Source of the DNA: Chitinophaga sp. GbtcB8
GTDB lineage: Bacteria; Bacteroidota; Bacteroidia; Chitinophagales; Chitinophagaceae
Assembly (NCBI RefSeq): GCF_019091455.1
Contig: NZ_JAGXJN010000002.1
Coordinates: 248,001 to 312,000, forward strand
Length of the DNA stretch: 64,000 nt
Direction: 5' to 3'
The notes beneath the pieces are model-generated. The model was given only the letters and a program-made list of their open reading frames with translations. It searched no databases and had not been told where the DNA came from. Position numbers and translations under genes: made by a program. Within the stretch, counting starts at the first letter, position 1. Each line of letters begins with the position of its first letter. Shown one piece after another: positions 27,094 through 35,379 of the stretch.

Positions 27094-28332
27094 ATGAAAA
27101 AATTATCCGCCATTCTTATCGTAATAGCCCTGTATCTGCCTGCCATGGCCCAATCTGTAGCAAACCGCCAGGTACTGGCATTAACAGGCGCAAAGATCTA
27201 TCCTTCCCCGGGCGCAAAACCCATTACCGCAGGTGTGGTGCTGGTGCAGGATGGTAAGATCACTGCAGTAGGCAGCTCAAAGACCGTTAAAATACCTTCA
27301 GAAGCCTATGTTATAGACTGTAAGGGAAAAGTGCTGACCGCTGGTTTCTGGAACTGTCATGTGCATTTTATAGAACCTAAATGGCTTCATGCAGACAGCC
27401 TGCCAGCTGCACAATTAAGCAAACAGCTAAGTGATATGTTTGGCCGTTATGGTTTCACCCATGTGTTTGACCTGGCTGTATTTGACTTCTCCAACCTGTT
27501 AGCGCTGCGTAAAAGAATAACAGCCGGGGAGGTGAGCGGGCCGGCCATAATGAGCGTGGGCGTGCCTTTTACCCCGCCTAACGGAAGCCCCGTTTATATC
27601 AGGCCTCTGAAGCTGCCGGAAATAGGCACACCGGCAGAAGCTACTGCCTATGTGCAGAAGCAGATCCAGGCCGGCGCCGATGGTATAAAAATATGGGCAG
27701 CCTCACCCAACGGCCACGAGGTAGTACCTATGCCGCTGGATGTAGCCCGTGCTGCAGTAAGCGCCGCACATGCGCTGGGCAAGCCGGTATTTGCGCACCC
27801 TACTTCTGATGCCGGCGTTGACATAGCTATTGAAAGTGGTGTGGATGTACTGGCGCATGTGGCGCCGGATGATCATAGACCCTGGGACACCGCCACCATC
27901 CACAATTTACTGCGGCATAAAACAGCGCTCATTCCCTCTTTAAAGCTCTTCAAATGGGAGCTGTTAAGAATAGGGCTTCCTTTAGATAATGGTAACCTGA
28001 TAGCTACTGCCTTACAGCAGGCCGGCTCTTATGTAAAAGCAGGCGGTGAAATATTGTTTGGTACAGATGTAGGTTACGTAACAGATTATTCCACTACCGA
28101 TGAATTTGACTTTCTGGCACAGGCAGGTTTTAGCTTTGACCAGATCCTAACCGCCCTTACAACAGCACCAGCTAAAAAATTCGGACTGGGCGCACAAACC
28201 GGCCGTGTTGCAGTAGGTATGGATGCTGACCTTGTGGTGCTGGAAGCAGATCCTGCAACGGACAGTAAAAGGTTTGCAGACGTAGCATATACTCTTGCCA
28301 AAGGGAAAATAATTTACCAGGCAGGCAAATAA
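27094..28332 (+). CDS. Secreted amidohydrolase (imidazolonepropionase-like)
   Basis: A periplasmic metal-dependent hydrolase of 412 residues with signal peptide MKKLSAILIVIALYLPAMAQ. The amidohydrolase motifs are FWNCHVHF (HxH metal pair), the Lys/His stretch in GADGIKIWA, GKPVFAHPTS, VDVLAHVAP and the final catalytic Asp in LFGTDVGYV, then the AKKFGLGAQTGRVAVGMDADLVVL ending typical of secreted family members. It may be an aryldialkylphosphatase-like or peptidase-like member; substrate unknown. The start is set at 27094, where the signal peptide begins, rather than the in-frame codon at 27055. A clean terminator follows. Confidence 0.85.
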   Translation: MKKLSAILIVIALYLPAMAQSVANRQVLALTGAKIYPSPGAKPITAGVVLVQDGKITAVGSSKTVKIPSEAYVIDCKGKVLTAGFWNCHVHFIEPKWLHADSLPAAQLSKQLSDMFGRYGFTHVFDLAVFDFSNLLALRKRITAGEVSGPAIMSVGVPFTPPNGSPVYIRPLKLPEIGTPAEATAYVQKQIQAGADGIKIWAASPNGHEVVPMPLDVARAAVSAAHALGKPVFAHPTSDAGVDIAIESGVDVLAHVAPDDHRPWDTATIHNLLRHKTALIPSLKLFKWELLRIGLPLDNGNLIATALQQAGSYVKAGGEILFGTDVGYVTDYSTTDEFDFLAQAGFSFDQILTALTTAPAKKFGLGAQTGRVAVGMDADLVVLEADPATDSKRFADVAYTLAKGKIIYQAGK

Positions 28333-28334
28333 AA

Positions 28335-28362
28335 AACCTGTTTGCCATTTGGCAAACAGGTT
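28335..28362. terminator. Terminator after the amidohydrolase gene
   Basis: AACCTGTTTGCC (28335-28346) pairs perfectly with GGCAAACAGGTT (28351-28362) with a 4-nt loop, followed by a T-rich tail. The preceding A-run lets it serve the convergent gene too. Confidence 0.9.
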
Positions 28363-28388
28363 CCTTTTGTTATTTGTAGCAATAAACC

Positions 28389-28772
28389 TTACTTCTCTTT
28401 AGCCATTGCTTTTTCCTTATTTTCCTGCATACGCGCCCGCACGATCTTTTTGATCAGCGCTACCGGTAAGGGAGCATCCGGCTCAAAATGAATAGTAGCG
28501 CCGGATACCTTTACCCCCTTCAGCTCCGCCTTCATGGCGGCAATCAGCGGAGGGCTCATTACATACAGGCTGCAGTATTGCTTGTTGGCCCCAATACCTA
28601 CCAGCATATAATAATACTTAAAGCAGGGGATCTGGTAGCTGATCATTTCCTGTGCTTCCGGTGCAAGGGATTGGATAAGCGCCCGCAGCTTTTCCAGCGT
28701 GCCCCTGAAGTTCACGGGCAGCATGGCTATATATTCATCTGTATCTTTAGGCGCTGCAGTATTATCACGCAT
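28389..28772 (-). CDS. DUF1801 (YdhG-like) protein
   Basis: A 127-residue protein of the DUF1801 family: DTDEYIAMLPVNFRGTLEKL, the EMISYQIPCFKYYY motif and a C-terminal IHFEPDAPLPVALIKKIVRA. The fold is a small alpha/beta domain similar to the frataxin-like YdhG; no reaction is known. It follows the SRPBCC gene by 5 bp in the same direction, so the two probably form an operon. Confidence 0.88.
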   Translation of the reverse strand: MRDNTAAPKDTDEYIAMLPVNFRGTLEKLRALIQSLAPEAQEMISYQIPCFKYYYMLVGIGANKQYCSLYVMSPPLIAAMKAELKGVKVSGATIHFEPDAPLPVALIKKIVRARMQENKEKAMAKEK

Positions 28773-28777
28773 AGCTG

Positions 28778-29218
28778 CTAATTATTTTCTGCCAGCGTTT
28801 TTACACGGTCCAGCGCTTTGGGAAAGGTTTCCCGGAAGTAGTCCAGGTATTGTTGCGTAATGTCCATATCAACGGTGAGCTCTGTTTGCCCATTCACCGT
28901 TTTAAGCGTATAGTTCTCATGGGCGCCGGCCCAGTCCTTTACGCCCGGGCTTTCCATATCTTCCACGCCATCTTTTACAAAGCCCAGGTGCTCTATAGAC
29001 ATGTACTCGTTGGGAATGTTCTCTGCAATGGAAGCTACCATGCCTTCATTCTTATGATCCAGGAACAATACCTTACTGCCTTTTTTCCAGTCGGTTACTG
29101 CGCGGGAACCCTCACTGAATACAGAGGTCCAGTCGCGGTAGGAGGCATCGCCCCAGAGTATGTTCCATACTTTTTCGCGGGGTGCATTCACAGCAATTTT
29201 GAATACTTGTTTTTCCAT
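28778..29218 (-). CDS. SRPBCC/AHSA1-like protein
   Basis: A 146-residue START-like protein: FKIAVNAPREKVWNILWGD, GSRAVTDWKKGSKVLFLD, then YMSIEHLGFVKDG and an ending ELTVDMDITQQYLDYFRETF. It is the first gene of a two-gene operon with DUF1801, a combination seen repeatedly in Bacteroidota. It probably binds a hydrophobic ligand. No regulatory gene is adjacent. Confidence 0.83.
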   Translation of the reverse strand: MEKQVFKIAVNAPREKVWNILWGDASYRDWTSVFSEGSRAVTDWKKGSKVLFLDHKNEGMVASIAENIPNEYMSIEHLGFVKDGVEDMESPGVKDWAGAHENYTLKTVNGQTELTVDMDITQQYLDYFRETFPKALDRVKTLAENN

Positions 29219-29409
29219 GGTTTGAGGTTTAAGTAATCAATATTTTAATACAGGTTAAATGTTATGCAGCAAAGATGCAACTCTTTTAGGTTATCCCGGA
29301 GGGGTAATAGCGACTATTAAAGGGGGAAATTCCGTCATCATTATTACAGCAGCCCGGTTTTTTATAAATTTACCGGGGAAGCAATCGCCACTAAATAACA
29401 GCCTGCATT

Positions 29410-29751
29410 ATGCCTTACAACGAACAGCTGGCCATACGTATAAGAAAAGCGCTGGCCGGGCAGCCTGCCCTGGAAGAAAAGAAAATGATGGGTGGTCTTA
29501 CTTTTATGGTAGATGGAAAAATGTGCGTAGGCGTCATGAAAGATGAGCTGATGTGCCGTATAGCGCCAGAAGAATATGCAGCGGCGCTGCAAAGGAAAGG
29601 CTGCCATGAAATGGCCTTTACCGGCAGGCCTTTGAAGGGTTTTGTGCTGATAGCTGCAGAGGGCATGCAGGCAGCAGCAGACTTTAATTACTGGATACAA
29701 CATGCGCTGGCATACAATAAAGTAGTACCTGCAGCTAAGCGGAAAAAGTAA
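29410..29751 (+). CDS. TfoX/Sxy N-terminal domain protein
   Basis: A 113-residue cytoplasmic protein matching the TfoX N-terminal fold: ALEEKKMMGGLTFMVDGKMC, VGVMKDELMCRI and the terminal FNYWIQHALAYNKVV helix. In gammaproteobacteria TfoX/Sxy activates competence, but the single-domain Bacteroidota proteins are not shown to do so and often occur near AHSA1 and DUF1801 genes, as here. It lies in the spacer divergent from the SRPBCC operon. Confidence 0.85.
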   Translation: MPYNEQLAIRIRKALAGQPALEEKKMMGGLTFMVDGKMCVGVMKDELMCRIAPEEYAAALQRKGCHEMAFTGRPLKGFVLIAAEGMQAAADFNYWIQHALAYNKVVPAAKRKK

Positions 29752-30005
29752 GGAGCTGCCTAAGCTCTGTGGTCCGGGGCCGGACTGGCTTGCTGCACCG
29801 GGAAAACAAGGGGGCTGGCCGGGCAGCCTGCTCCAAGATTATTGCTGAATTTCAAAAAAAGATGTATCTTGATCTTCAGTTAAGATCAGCCGACTTACAT
29901 TTAACTCCTGTTTCTATTACGCTGAGCATCCAATTCTTCTCCTATTATCCGAATACATTTTACGGAATAAGTGTACCTGTTAATTATTAAATCCCCGATC
30001 CCGCT

Positions 30006-30608
30006 ATGAAACGTATTGTGGTATATGCAATGCTGTACCTGCTGCACACAGCTTTTGTTAACGCCCAGACAATGCAGGCTTACTCTGTGGATATTGCCAC
30101 TCCAGGCTCTTTTTATGCATTACAAAAACAACCTTTATGGTGCTGGGCCGCCTGTAATCAAATGATGCTGAATGCCGTGGGCATCCCTGAAACACAGGAG
30201 AAACAGGTGGTAAAGCTTTTTGGGCAGCTGGTGAACCGGGGCGCGGGCGGAAACTATGAGCTGGCGCGTATGCCCCTGGGCGGGCGTTATGAGAACGAGG
30301 CAGGTGAAACCGTGAATGTACGCGTATACATTTCCTATGGCCGTTTTAATGACCACTTAGTGATCATTGATCATCTTAAAAAAGATATTCCTTTGGTGAT
30401 GGCTACCAAAATGCATGGGCGTGTTTGTGTAGGGGCTGATTATATTACGGATGGCCGCACCTGTAGAATAACAAAGGTACGTTTGCTGGATCCCGCCGGC
30501 CCATCGGAGCAGGTGATCGAGTATACTATGCAACAGTTCAGGGACGAAGGATTGATCGGTTTTATGACCATTGATCTGCAGCCCGATTATACCACCATCA
30601 ACAAATAA
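30006..30608 (+). CDS. Secreted papain-like cysteine protease
   Basis: A 200-residue secreted protein with signal peptide MKRIVVYAMLYLLHTAFVNA. The active-site region is PLWCWAACNQMM (probable nucleophile Cys46), a signature of the bacterial papain-like family (PF12385 type). The His is probably His137 in KMHGRVCVGADYI and an acidic third residue may lie in VRLLDPAGP. It resembles stand-alone peptidases and bacteriocin-processing domains; no transporter or peptide gene lies next to it, so its target is unknown. Convergent with the aldo/keto reductase gene. Confidence 0.75.
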   Translation: MKRIVVYAMLYLLHTAFVNAQTMQAYSVDIATPGSFYALQKQPLWCWAACNQMMLNAVGIPETQEKQVVKLFGQLVNRGAGGNYELARMPLGGRYENEAGETVNVRVYISYGRFNDHLVIIDHLKKDIPLVMATKMHGRVCVGADYITDGRTCRITKVRLLDPAGPSEQVIEYTMQQFRDEGLIGFMTIDLQPDYTTINK

Positions 30609-30610
30609 GT

Positions 30611-30652
30611 CAAGGGCAGCCTGGAGTATGTAAATTACTGCAGGCGCCCTTG
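30611..30652. terminator. Hairpin between convergent genes
   Basis: CAAGGGC and GCCTG (30611-30623) pair with CAGGC and GCCCTTG (30641-30652) with a one-base bulge. There is no long T-run, so termination strength is uncertain. Confidence 0.5.
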
Positions 30653-30676
30653 CACAAAAACAGCTAACCTCAATTG

Positions 30677-31678
30677 TTATTTTTCTATCAGCTTCATGGA
30701 TCCTTCCAGGTAACGCTCACCTGATATAGGGTAGCGGTTCAGCAGCCCGTCAATAACAGCAAGATCAGCGGCGGAAAGTGTTACGTTAATAGCACCCGCA
30801 TTATCCTCCAGGTACTTGCGTTGTTTAGTGCCGGGAATGGGAACAATATCCTGGCCCTGCGCTAATACCCAGGCCAGCGCCAATTGAGCCAGCGTGCAGC
30901 TCTTATCCTTTGCAATAGCGGTAAGCTCTTGTGTAAGCGACTGGTTGTTGGTCAGGTTATTACCGGTAAAGCGGGGCAGCTGTTTACGGAAATCACTGTC
31001 CGGCAGGGACCGTATATCCATGGCATTGGTGATGAAACCTCTGCCAAGCGGGGAGTAGGGGACCAGGGAAATGCCCAGCTCACGAAGCGTGGGTAAAATA
31101 TTGTCTTCCACATCCCGTGTCATTAAAGAGTATTCTGATTGCAGCGCTGTAATGGGATGTACAGCATGCGCTCTGCGGATGGTAGCGGCAGAGGCTTCGC
31201 TTAAGCCCAGGTAACGCACTTTGCCGGCTTTCACCAGCTCAGCCATTGCACCTACGGTTTCCTCAACAGGCACCTGCGGATCTATGCGGTGTGTGTAATA
31301 AAGATCAATGGTATCTATTTTCAGTCTTTTAAGACTGTGGTCTACAGCGGTTCTTACCCATTCCGGCGATCCGTCAAAATATATATTGGGGCTGCCGCTG
31401 ATCCCGGTTTGCCCGTCCCGGGAGCGGAATCCGAACTTAGTGGCAATAAATATTTTGTTACGATTGGGCACCAGTACATTGGAGATAAGCTTTTCATTTT
31501 CCCCGTTGCCATACATATCGGCAGTGTCCCAGAAATTAATACCCAGGTCTAATGCCCGGTTTAAAGTAGCAATGCTTTCCGTATCATTCCTGTCGCCATA
31601 AAAGGCGCTCATGCCCATACATCCTAACCCAATTGCGGATACTTGTTCTTGCGTGGTTCCCAGTTTCCTGTATTGCAT
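30677..31678 (-). CDS. Aldo/keto reductase
   Basis: A 333-residue NADPH-dependent TIM-barrel reductase of the AKR13-like (YakC/IolS) group. Visible residues: [20 protein letters not shown] at the N-terminus, the catalytic Asp and Tyr in [16 protein letters not shown], Lys in IFIATKFGF, His in DLYYTHRID, and the cofactor segment SPLGRGF. It reduces carbonyls; the physiological substrate is unknown. It stands alone, divergent from the structured repeat region before the metallopeptidase genes. Confidence 0.93.
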   Translation of the reverse strand: MQYRKLGTTQEQVSAIGLGCMGMSAFYGDRNDTESIATLNRALDLGINFWDTADMYGNGENEKLISNVLVPNRNKIFIATKFGFRSRDGQTGISGSPNIYFDGSPEWVRTAVDHSLKRLKIDTIDLYYTHRIDPQVPVEETVGAMAELVKAGKVRYLGLSEASAATIRRAHAVHPITALQSEYSLMTRDVEDNILPTLRELGISLVPYSPLGRGFITNAMDIRSLPDSDFRKQLPRFTGNNLTNNQSLTQELTAIAKDKSCTLAQLALAWVLAQGQDIVPIPGTKQRKYLEDNAGAINVTLSAADLAVIDGLLNRYPISGERYLEGSMKLIEK

Positions 31679-31762
31679 AAATGAAGATATTTAGAAGCTC
31701 AAAAGTAAGCTGCATATCATTTACAGCGCTTAAACTATTCAAACAAAAGATTACAAATTTCA

Positions 31763-31797
31763 AACAGCTAACAGCTAACAGCTAACTGCTAAAAGCT
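31763..31797. repeat. Heptanucleotide tandem repeat
   Basis: Five 7-bp units: AACAGCT three times, then AACTGCT and AAAAGCT. It sits about 85 bp upstream of the aldo/keto reductase start and about 75 bp before the structured element at 31872. Confidence 0.75.
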
Positions 31798-31871
31798 AAA
31801 CGCCAGCCGCCAACCGCTGTTGTACAGCCGGGTCTTGCCGCATCACTACCGGTCAGTTAGTTCTGCTGCTG

Positions 31872-32008
31872 CCGGAGGTGCAAACGAAAGGACCTTTGCC
31901 CGGCGTCACACGCTTGATAATGCGTAATGGATTGAAAGTAGCTTATACGATAACAATAGCTAAATATTTATTCAAACAGGCGGGCGCAGTCCGTCGTTGC
32001 ACCTCCGG
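31872..32008 (+). repeat. Structured inverted-arm element, copy A
   Basis: The outer arms CCGGAGGTGCAA (31872-31883) and TTGCACCTCCGG (31997-32008) pair perfectly, and pairing continues imperfectly to about 31892/31990. Inside are the conserved motifs CCTTTGCCCGGCGT and CGCTTGA (31893-31917), a central TACGA (31946-31950) and AACAGGCGGGCGCAG (31975-31989). CGCTTG can pair with CAGGCG. Two more copies lie at 45482 and 45771 with the same motifs but unrelated arms. It lies 186 bp upstream of the metallopeptidase gene on the same strand. Not matched to a known family. Confidence 0.75.
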
Positions 32009-32194
32009 TGGAGGCTCTCTTTACCCTATCAAACACAGAAAGCTAAATTGATCAATTCCTCCGCATAATTACTTGCAAAATCGATATTGCACTGGGGTTC
32101 AGCAGAAAAAATTTTATGAAAATAAAAAGGATTGGCTTATATTTCATAAGATCGCTGTACTCATCAGACTCCCGAATGAAAAACCCGAAATCAA

Positions 32195-32956
32195 ATGAAA
32201 TTTCCTCTTAAAAACTCCATTATCTCCGGTGCAGTAGGTATGCTTTTACTTTCTGCCTGTAGCAAATCATCACTTGTTACACCCGACGACGTACCCGGCA
32301 CTAATGAACTGTCTGTAAACAAAGGCGTAAAGGCGCAGGCTGTACAGCCTGTTGGAACCGTGGTATACACCAGCAACGGTTATACGCTTACCTTCACCAA
32401 CAATGACGGCACCTTTGATACTGCGGAATATCAACGGTTGATCAACACTTTTTTCACCGTTTATCCAAAGTTGCTAAATCGTTTTTTTACTGGCGCTACC
32501 AAGCAGGTGAAGTTTGTTATAGACCCTAACTACACCGGTGTAGCCTACACATCAGGCGATGTTACTACCTTCAGTGCTGCCTGGTTCCATAGCCATCCGG
32601 AGGACATAGACGTAGTTACCCACGAAGTAATGCACATTGTGCAGCATTACACCGGCGGCACGCCCGGCTGGCTAACAGAAGGGATCGCCGATTATGCACG
32701 TTATAAATTTGGTGTAAATAACGGTCCTGCCGGTTGGTCATTACCTGCCTGGAATGCCTCGCAAAAATACACGGACGCCTATCGTGTAACCGCACGTTTC
32801 CTGGCCTGGCTGGAGCTGCATGTACGCAGCACCATTGTTAATGACCTGAACACAGCATGCCGTAACAGAACTTACACCAGCAATACCTGGAACCAGCTAA
32901 CGGGTAAATCCGTTGACCAGCTGTGGTCTGATTATTCACAAAATCCTGCATTATAA
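32195..32956 (+). CDS. Basic-secretory-protein-type metallopeptidase lipoprotein
   Basis: A 253-residue lipoprotein (lipobox GMLLLSACSK, Cys22) with a zinc-peptidase core of the plant basic secretory protein family (PF04450 type). The motif THEVMHIVQH gives HExxHxxxH ligands at His143, His147 and His151 with catalytic Glu144, and GWLTEGIADYARY supplies the family's downstream acidic helix. It probably acts on peptides outside the cell or in the periplasm. A second HExxH lipoprotein follows 180 bp downstream. An element with a large inverted repeat lies between the two genes. Confidence 0.85.
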   Translation: MKFPLKNSIISGAVGMLLLSACSKSSLVTPDDVPGTNELSVNKGVKAQAVQPVGTVVYTSNGYTLTFTNNDGTFDTAEYQRLINTFFTVYPKLLNRFFTGATKQVKFVIDPNYTGVAYTSGDVTTFSAAWFHSHPEDIDVVTHEVMHIVQHYTGGTPGWLTEGIADYARYKFGVNNGPAGWSLPAWNASQKYTDAYRVTARFLAWLELHVRSTIVNDLNTACRNRTYTSNTWNQLTGKSVDQLWSDYSQNPAL

Positions 32957-32985
32957 GAGCAATTAAAAATTTGAGCTGAGCACAT

Positions 32986-33050
32986 TAGCGTTGCTATTTC
33001 TATTCTCTCATCAGGGAGCGATGAGCAGCCGGTCCAATTAAGCAACGCTA
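32986..33050. repeat. Nested inverted repeat between the two metallopeptidase genes
   Basis: TAGCGTTGCT (32986-32995) pairs with AGCAACGCTA (33041-33050); inside it CTCATC (33007-33012) pairs with GATGAG (33020-33025). A long stem with an internal hairpin may terminate the upstream gene or form a leader of the downstream one. It is not the same as the element at 31872. Confidence 0.6.
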
Positions 33051-33139
33051 TTTATTTTCCACGAACCGTAACCCACGGCTGTTGTAACCCGGCAGCCGCA
33101 GACACCCGTTTTTATTTTTCATTATTTAAACTAAACCGC

Positions 33140-34099
33140 ATGAACTTACAATCGTTCAGGATCAGCACTATGCTAAGTATTCCCGTTCTGTTATTTTCTT
33201 TACTAAGCTCCTGTGGCAAGGAGGATAATATTTCCCAGCCATCCGGTAAGGATGCTGCTGTCAAATCATCCGCTAAAGCCGCAGTAGTGGCAGCGCCGCC
33301 GGCTACCTGGCAGGAGCATTGGTTTGAGCATGTACAGCTCTTAAACCGTAAATTTTATGATGATGATGTAGCCGTATATTTTGATAATGACGTAAGCAGC
33401 AGTGTTACCTGGCCCAATACTTATATGGGCGATGTATGGCGCTACACCAAAGGTTTGTACGGCTCCTTTGGCTCAGACCCGCGTTTGTTTGCCATTTTCC
33501 ATACCGGCAAGTACAGCGGCGGCCATCCCTCCACTTATTTTGATGCAAGCCATGATAACCGCAATGTGATAGATGTAGGCTCCAACAGCACCAGCGCCTG
33601 GTTATCCGGCACCGGCAACGACCTGGATATTACCACGCACGAGGTAGCGCATATTGTGGAAGGCGCTTCCAAAGGTTATCATAACTCCCCGGCTTTTGGT
33701 ATCTGGGGCGATAGTAAATGGGCAGAGATCTTTATTTACGACGTATACAAAGGTTTGGGCAGAACAGCTGACGCTACCCGCTGGTATAACCTGGTGATCA
33801 ATGGTTCGGATAACTTTCCCCGCGCCGGTACCCAATGGTTCAAGAACTGGTTCTATCCTATTTATCAGCTGGGCGGCTCTGCAGGGTTAAATAAATATTT
33901 CACTTTGCTGGCGCAGTATTTTCCCAAGAGTGGGCAGAACTATTCCCGTGCTATGAACATGGGCGAGTTTGTACATTTCTGGAGCGGCGCCGTAGGCCAT
34001 AACCTGAAAGCGCAGGCTACTACCGCTTTCGGCTGGCCTTCAACATATGAAACACAATTTAACCAGGCACGTGCTACCTTCCCGGGTATCACTTATTAA
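33140..34099 (+). CDS. HExxH zinc-metallopeptidase-like lipoprotein
   Basis: A 319-residue lipoprotein (LFSLLSSCGKED, Cys25). The core contains TTHEVAHIVEG (His167, Glu168, His171) and, about 20 residues later, GDSKWAEIFIYDVY, whose Glu could be the third zinc ligand in gluzincin fashion. The N-terminal region is low in similarity to anything I recognise. It follows another HExxH lipoprotein gene in the same direction but differs in size and sequence, so the two are probably functional partners or remote paralogues rather than recent duplicates. The substrate is unknown. Confidence 0.75.
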   Translation: MNLQSFRISTMLSIPVLLFSLLSSCGKEDNISQPSGKDAAVKSSAKAAVVAAPPATWQEHWFEHVQLLNRKFYDDDVAVYFDNDVSSSVTWPNTYMGDVWRYTKGLYGSFGSDPRLFAIFHTGKYSGGHPSTYFDASHDNRNVIDVGSNSTSAWLSGTGNDLDITTHEVAHIVEGASKGYHNSPAFGIWGDSKWAEIFIYDVYKGLGRTADATRWYNLVINGSDNFPRAGTQWFKNWFYPIYQLGGSAGLNKYFTLLAQYFPKSGQNYSRAMNMGEFVHFWSGAVGHNLKAQATTAFGWPSTYETQFNQARATFPGITY

Positions 34100-34121
34100 T
34101 GTGCAGATGGTATAAACACCT

Positions 34122-34159
34122 GCGGCTGGCGCCTTTTATGGGAGCCAGCCGCTTTTTTT
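34122..34159 (+). terminator. Terminator after the second metallopeptidase gene
   Basis: GCGGCTGGC (34122-34130) pairs with GCCAGCCGC (34144-34152), followed by T7 (34153-34159). A strong intrinsic terminator. Confidence 0.92.
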
Positions 34160-34180
34160 GTGGTGATGGCAAGGCTGTGA

Positions 34181-35290
34181 TCACACGCTGCAAAGCGCTG
34201 CATCCTGATGCATAACCGGGTAATCAATATACCCTTCATCGCCTCCCTGGTAAAAAGTATCTGCGTCGCCAGCTGTCAGCGGCGCATTCAAGCGGAACCG
34301 TTCCACCAGGTCAGGGTTGGCAATAAAAGGCCTGCCAAATGCTATAAGATCAGCCAGGCCGGATTGTAAAATGGTTTCAGCAGAAGCGGCAGTATAACCA
34401 CCGGCCAGCATCAGCAGGTTAGGAAAGCGTTTGCGTACCTCCCATAAAAACTCCTGCGGTATGGGCGGGCGTCCGTTGGAGGATTGATCAGAAAGATGGA
34501 TGTACAGAAGACCCAATTGCCGCAAGGCATCAGTAAGGTACAGGTGCGTGGCTGTTTCTTCAGCATATGGAGGCAGGTCGTTCAAACCCGCAAAAGGGGA
34601 GAGCCTGATGCCGGTACGTTCCCGGCCAATGGCCGCTGTAACGCCTTCTACGATCTCCAGTAAAAAGCGGCTGCGGTTCTCAATACTGCCGCCATAACGG
34701 TCTGTTCTGCGGTTGGTGTGCGGATGCAGGAACTGCTCCGGTAAAAAGCCATGCGCGCCATGGATTTCCACACCATCAAAACCTAGTGTTATGGAGGTTT
34801 CAGCAGCCCGTATATGTGCATCCACCATGGCTTGTGCTCCGGCAGTGCTGAGCGCCTGCGGTTCCGGCATGGGTAAATGCCGGTCCCCGGCTATACGCAT
34901 CATACCAGCTGCCCTTACAGCAGAAGGAGCCACCAGCGACGCTTCCCCTTCATGGTTCAGCGGGTGGCCTATACGGCCGGTATGTACCAGCTGTACAAAG
35001 ATCTTTCCATTGCGGGCATGTACTTCATCTACTACCTGTTTCCAGCCAGCTTGCTGGGCTGTATTATAGATACCCGGTGCATCCACATAGCCGACACCGT
35101 TAGCCGCTACTGCGCTGTTCTCCGCTATGATCAAACCGGCGCTGGCCCTTTGCGCGTAATAGGTGGCTACAGAAGCACCGGGAATGGTTTTTAGGGACCG
35201 GTGCCTGCTCATGGGCGCCATTACTACCCGGTTGCGGAACGTAACCGCAGGAGTAACTAATGGCGACAGCAGTTTTTCATTCAAACTCAT
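34181..35290 (-). CDS. Alkene reductase, Old Yellow Enzyme family
   Basis: An FMN-dependent TIM-barrel reductase of 369 residues (NemA/OPR-like). Family marks: VVMAPMSRHR near the N-terminus for FMN binding, FVQLVHTGRIGHP, and the catalytic block FDGVEIHGAHGFLPEQFL with PHTNRRTDRYGGSIENR. It reduces activated C=C bonds of electrophiles with NADPH. It is divergent from an AraC regulator gene (spacer about 90 bp), which probably controls it. Confidence 0.93.
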   Translation of the reverse strand: MSLNEKLLSPLVTPAVTFRNRVVMAPMSRHRSLKTIPGASVATYYAQRASAGLIIAENSAVAANGVGYVDAPGIYNTAQQAGWKQVVDEVHARNGKIFVQLVHTGRIGHPLNHEGEASLVAPSAVRAAGMMRIAGDRHLPMPEPQALSTAGAQAMVDAHIRAAETSITLGFDGVEIHGAHGFLPEQFLHPHTNRRTDRYGGSIENRSRFLLEIVEGVTAAIGRERTGIRLSPFAGLNDLPPYAEETATHLYLTDALRQLGLLYIHLSDQSSNGRPPIPQEFLWEVRKRFPNLLMLAGGYTAASAETILQSGLADLIAFGRPFIANPDLVERFRLNAPLTAGDADTFYQGGDEGYIDYPVMHQDAALCSV

Positions 35291-35379
35291 GATACATTAA
35301 TTTTTCTGGCATCAAAATTACCGGTAGCAGCTACAGCAGAACAGTGACAAAACAAGGTTTTTCCTGTAAATTGGCAGGT

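Noticed and set aside
29769..29990. 73-codon plus-strand frame before the cysteine protease gene
   Set aside because: No homology, odd composition and no start context; it covers a leader region.
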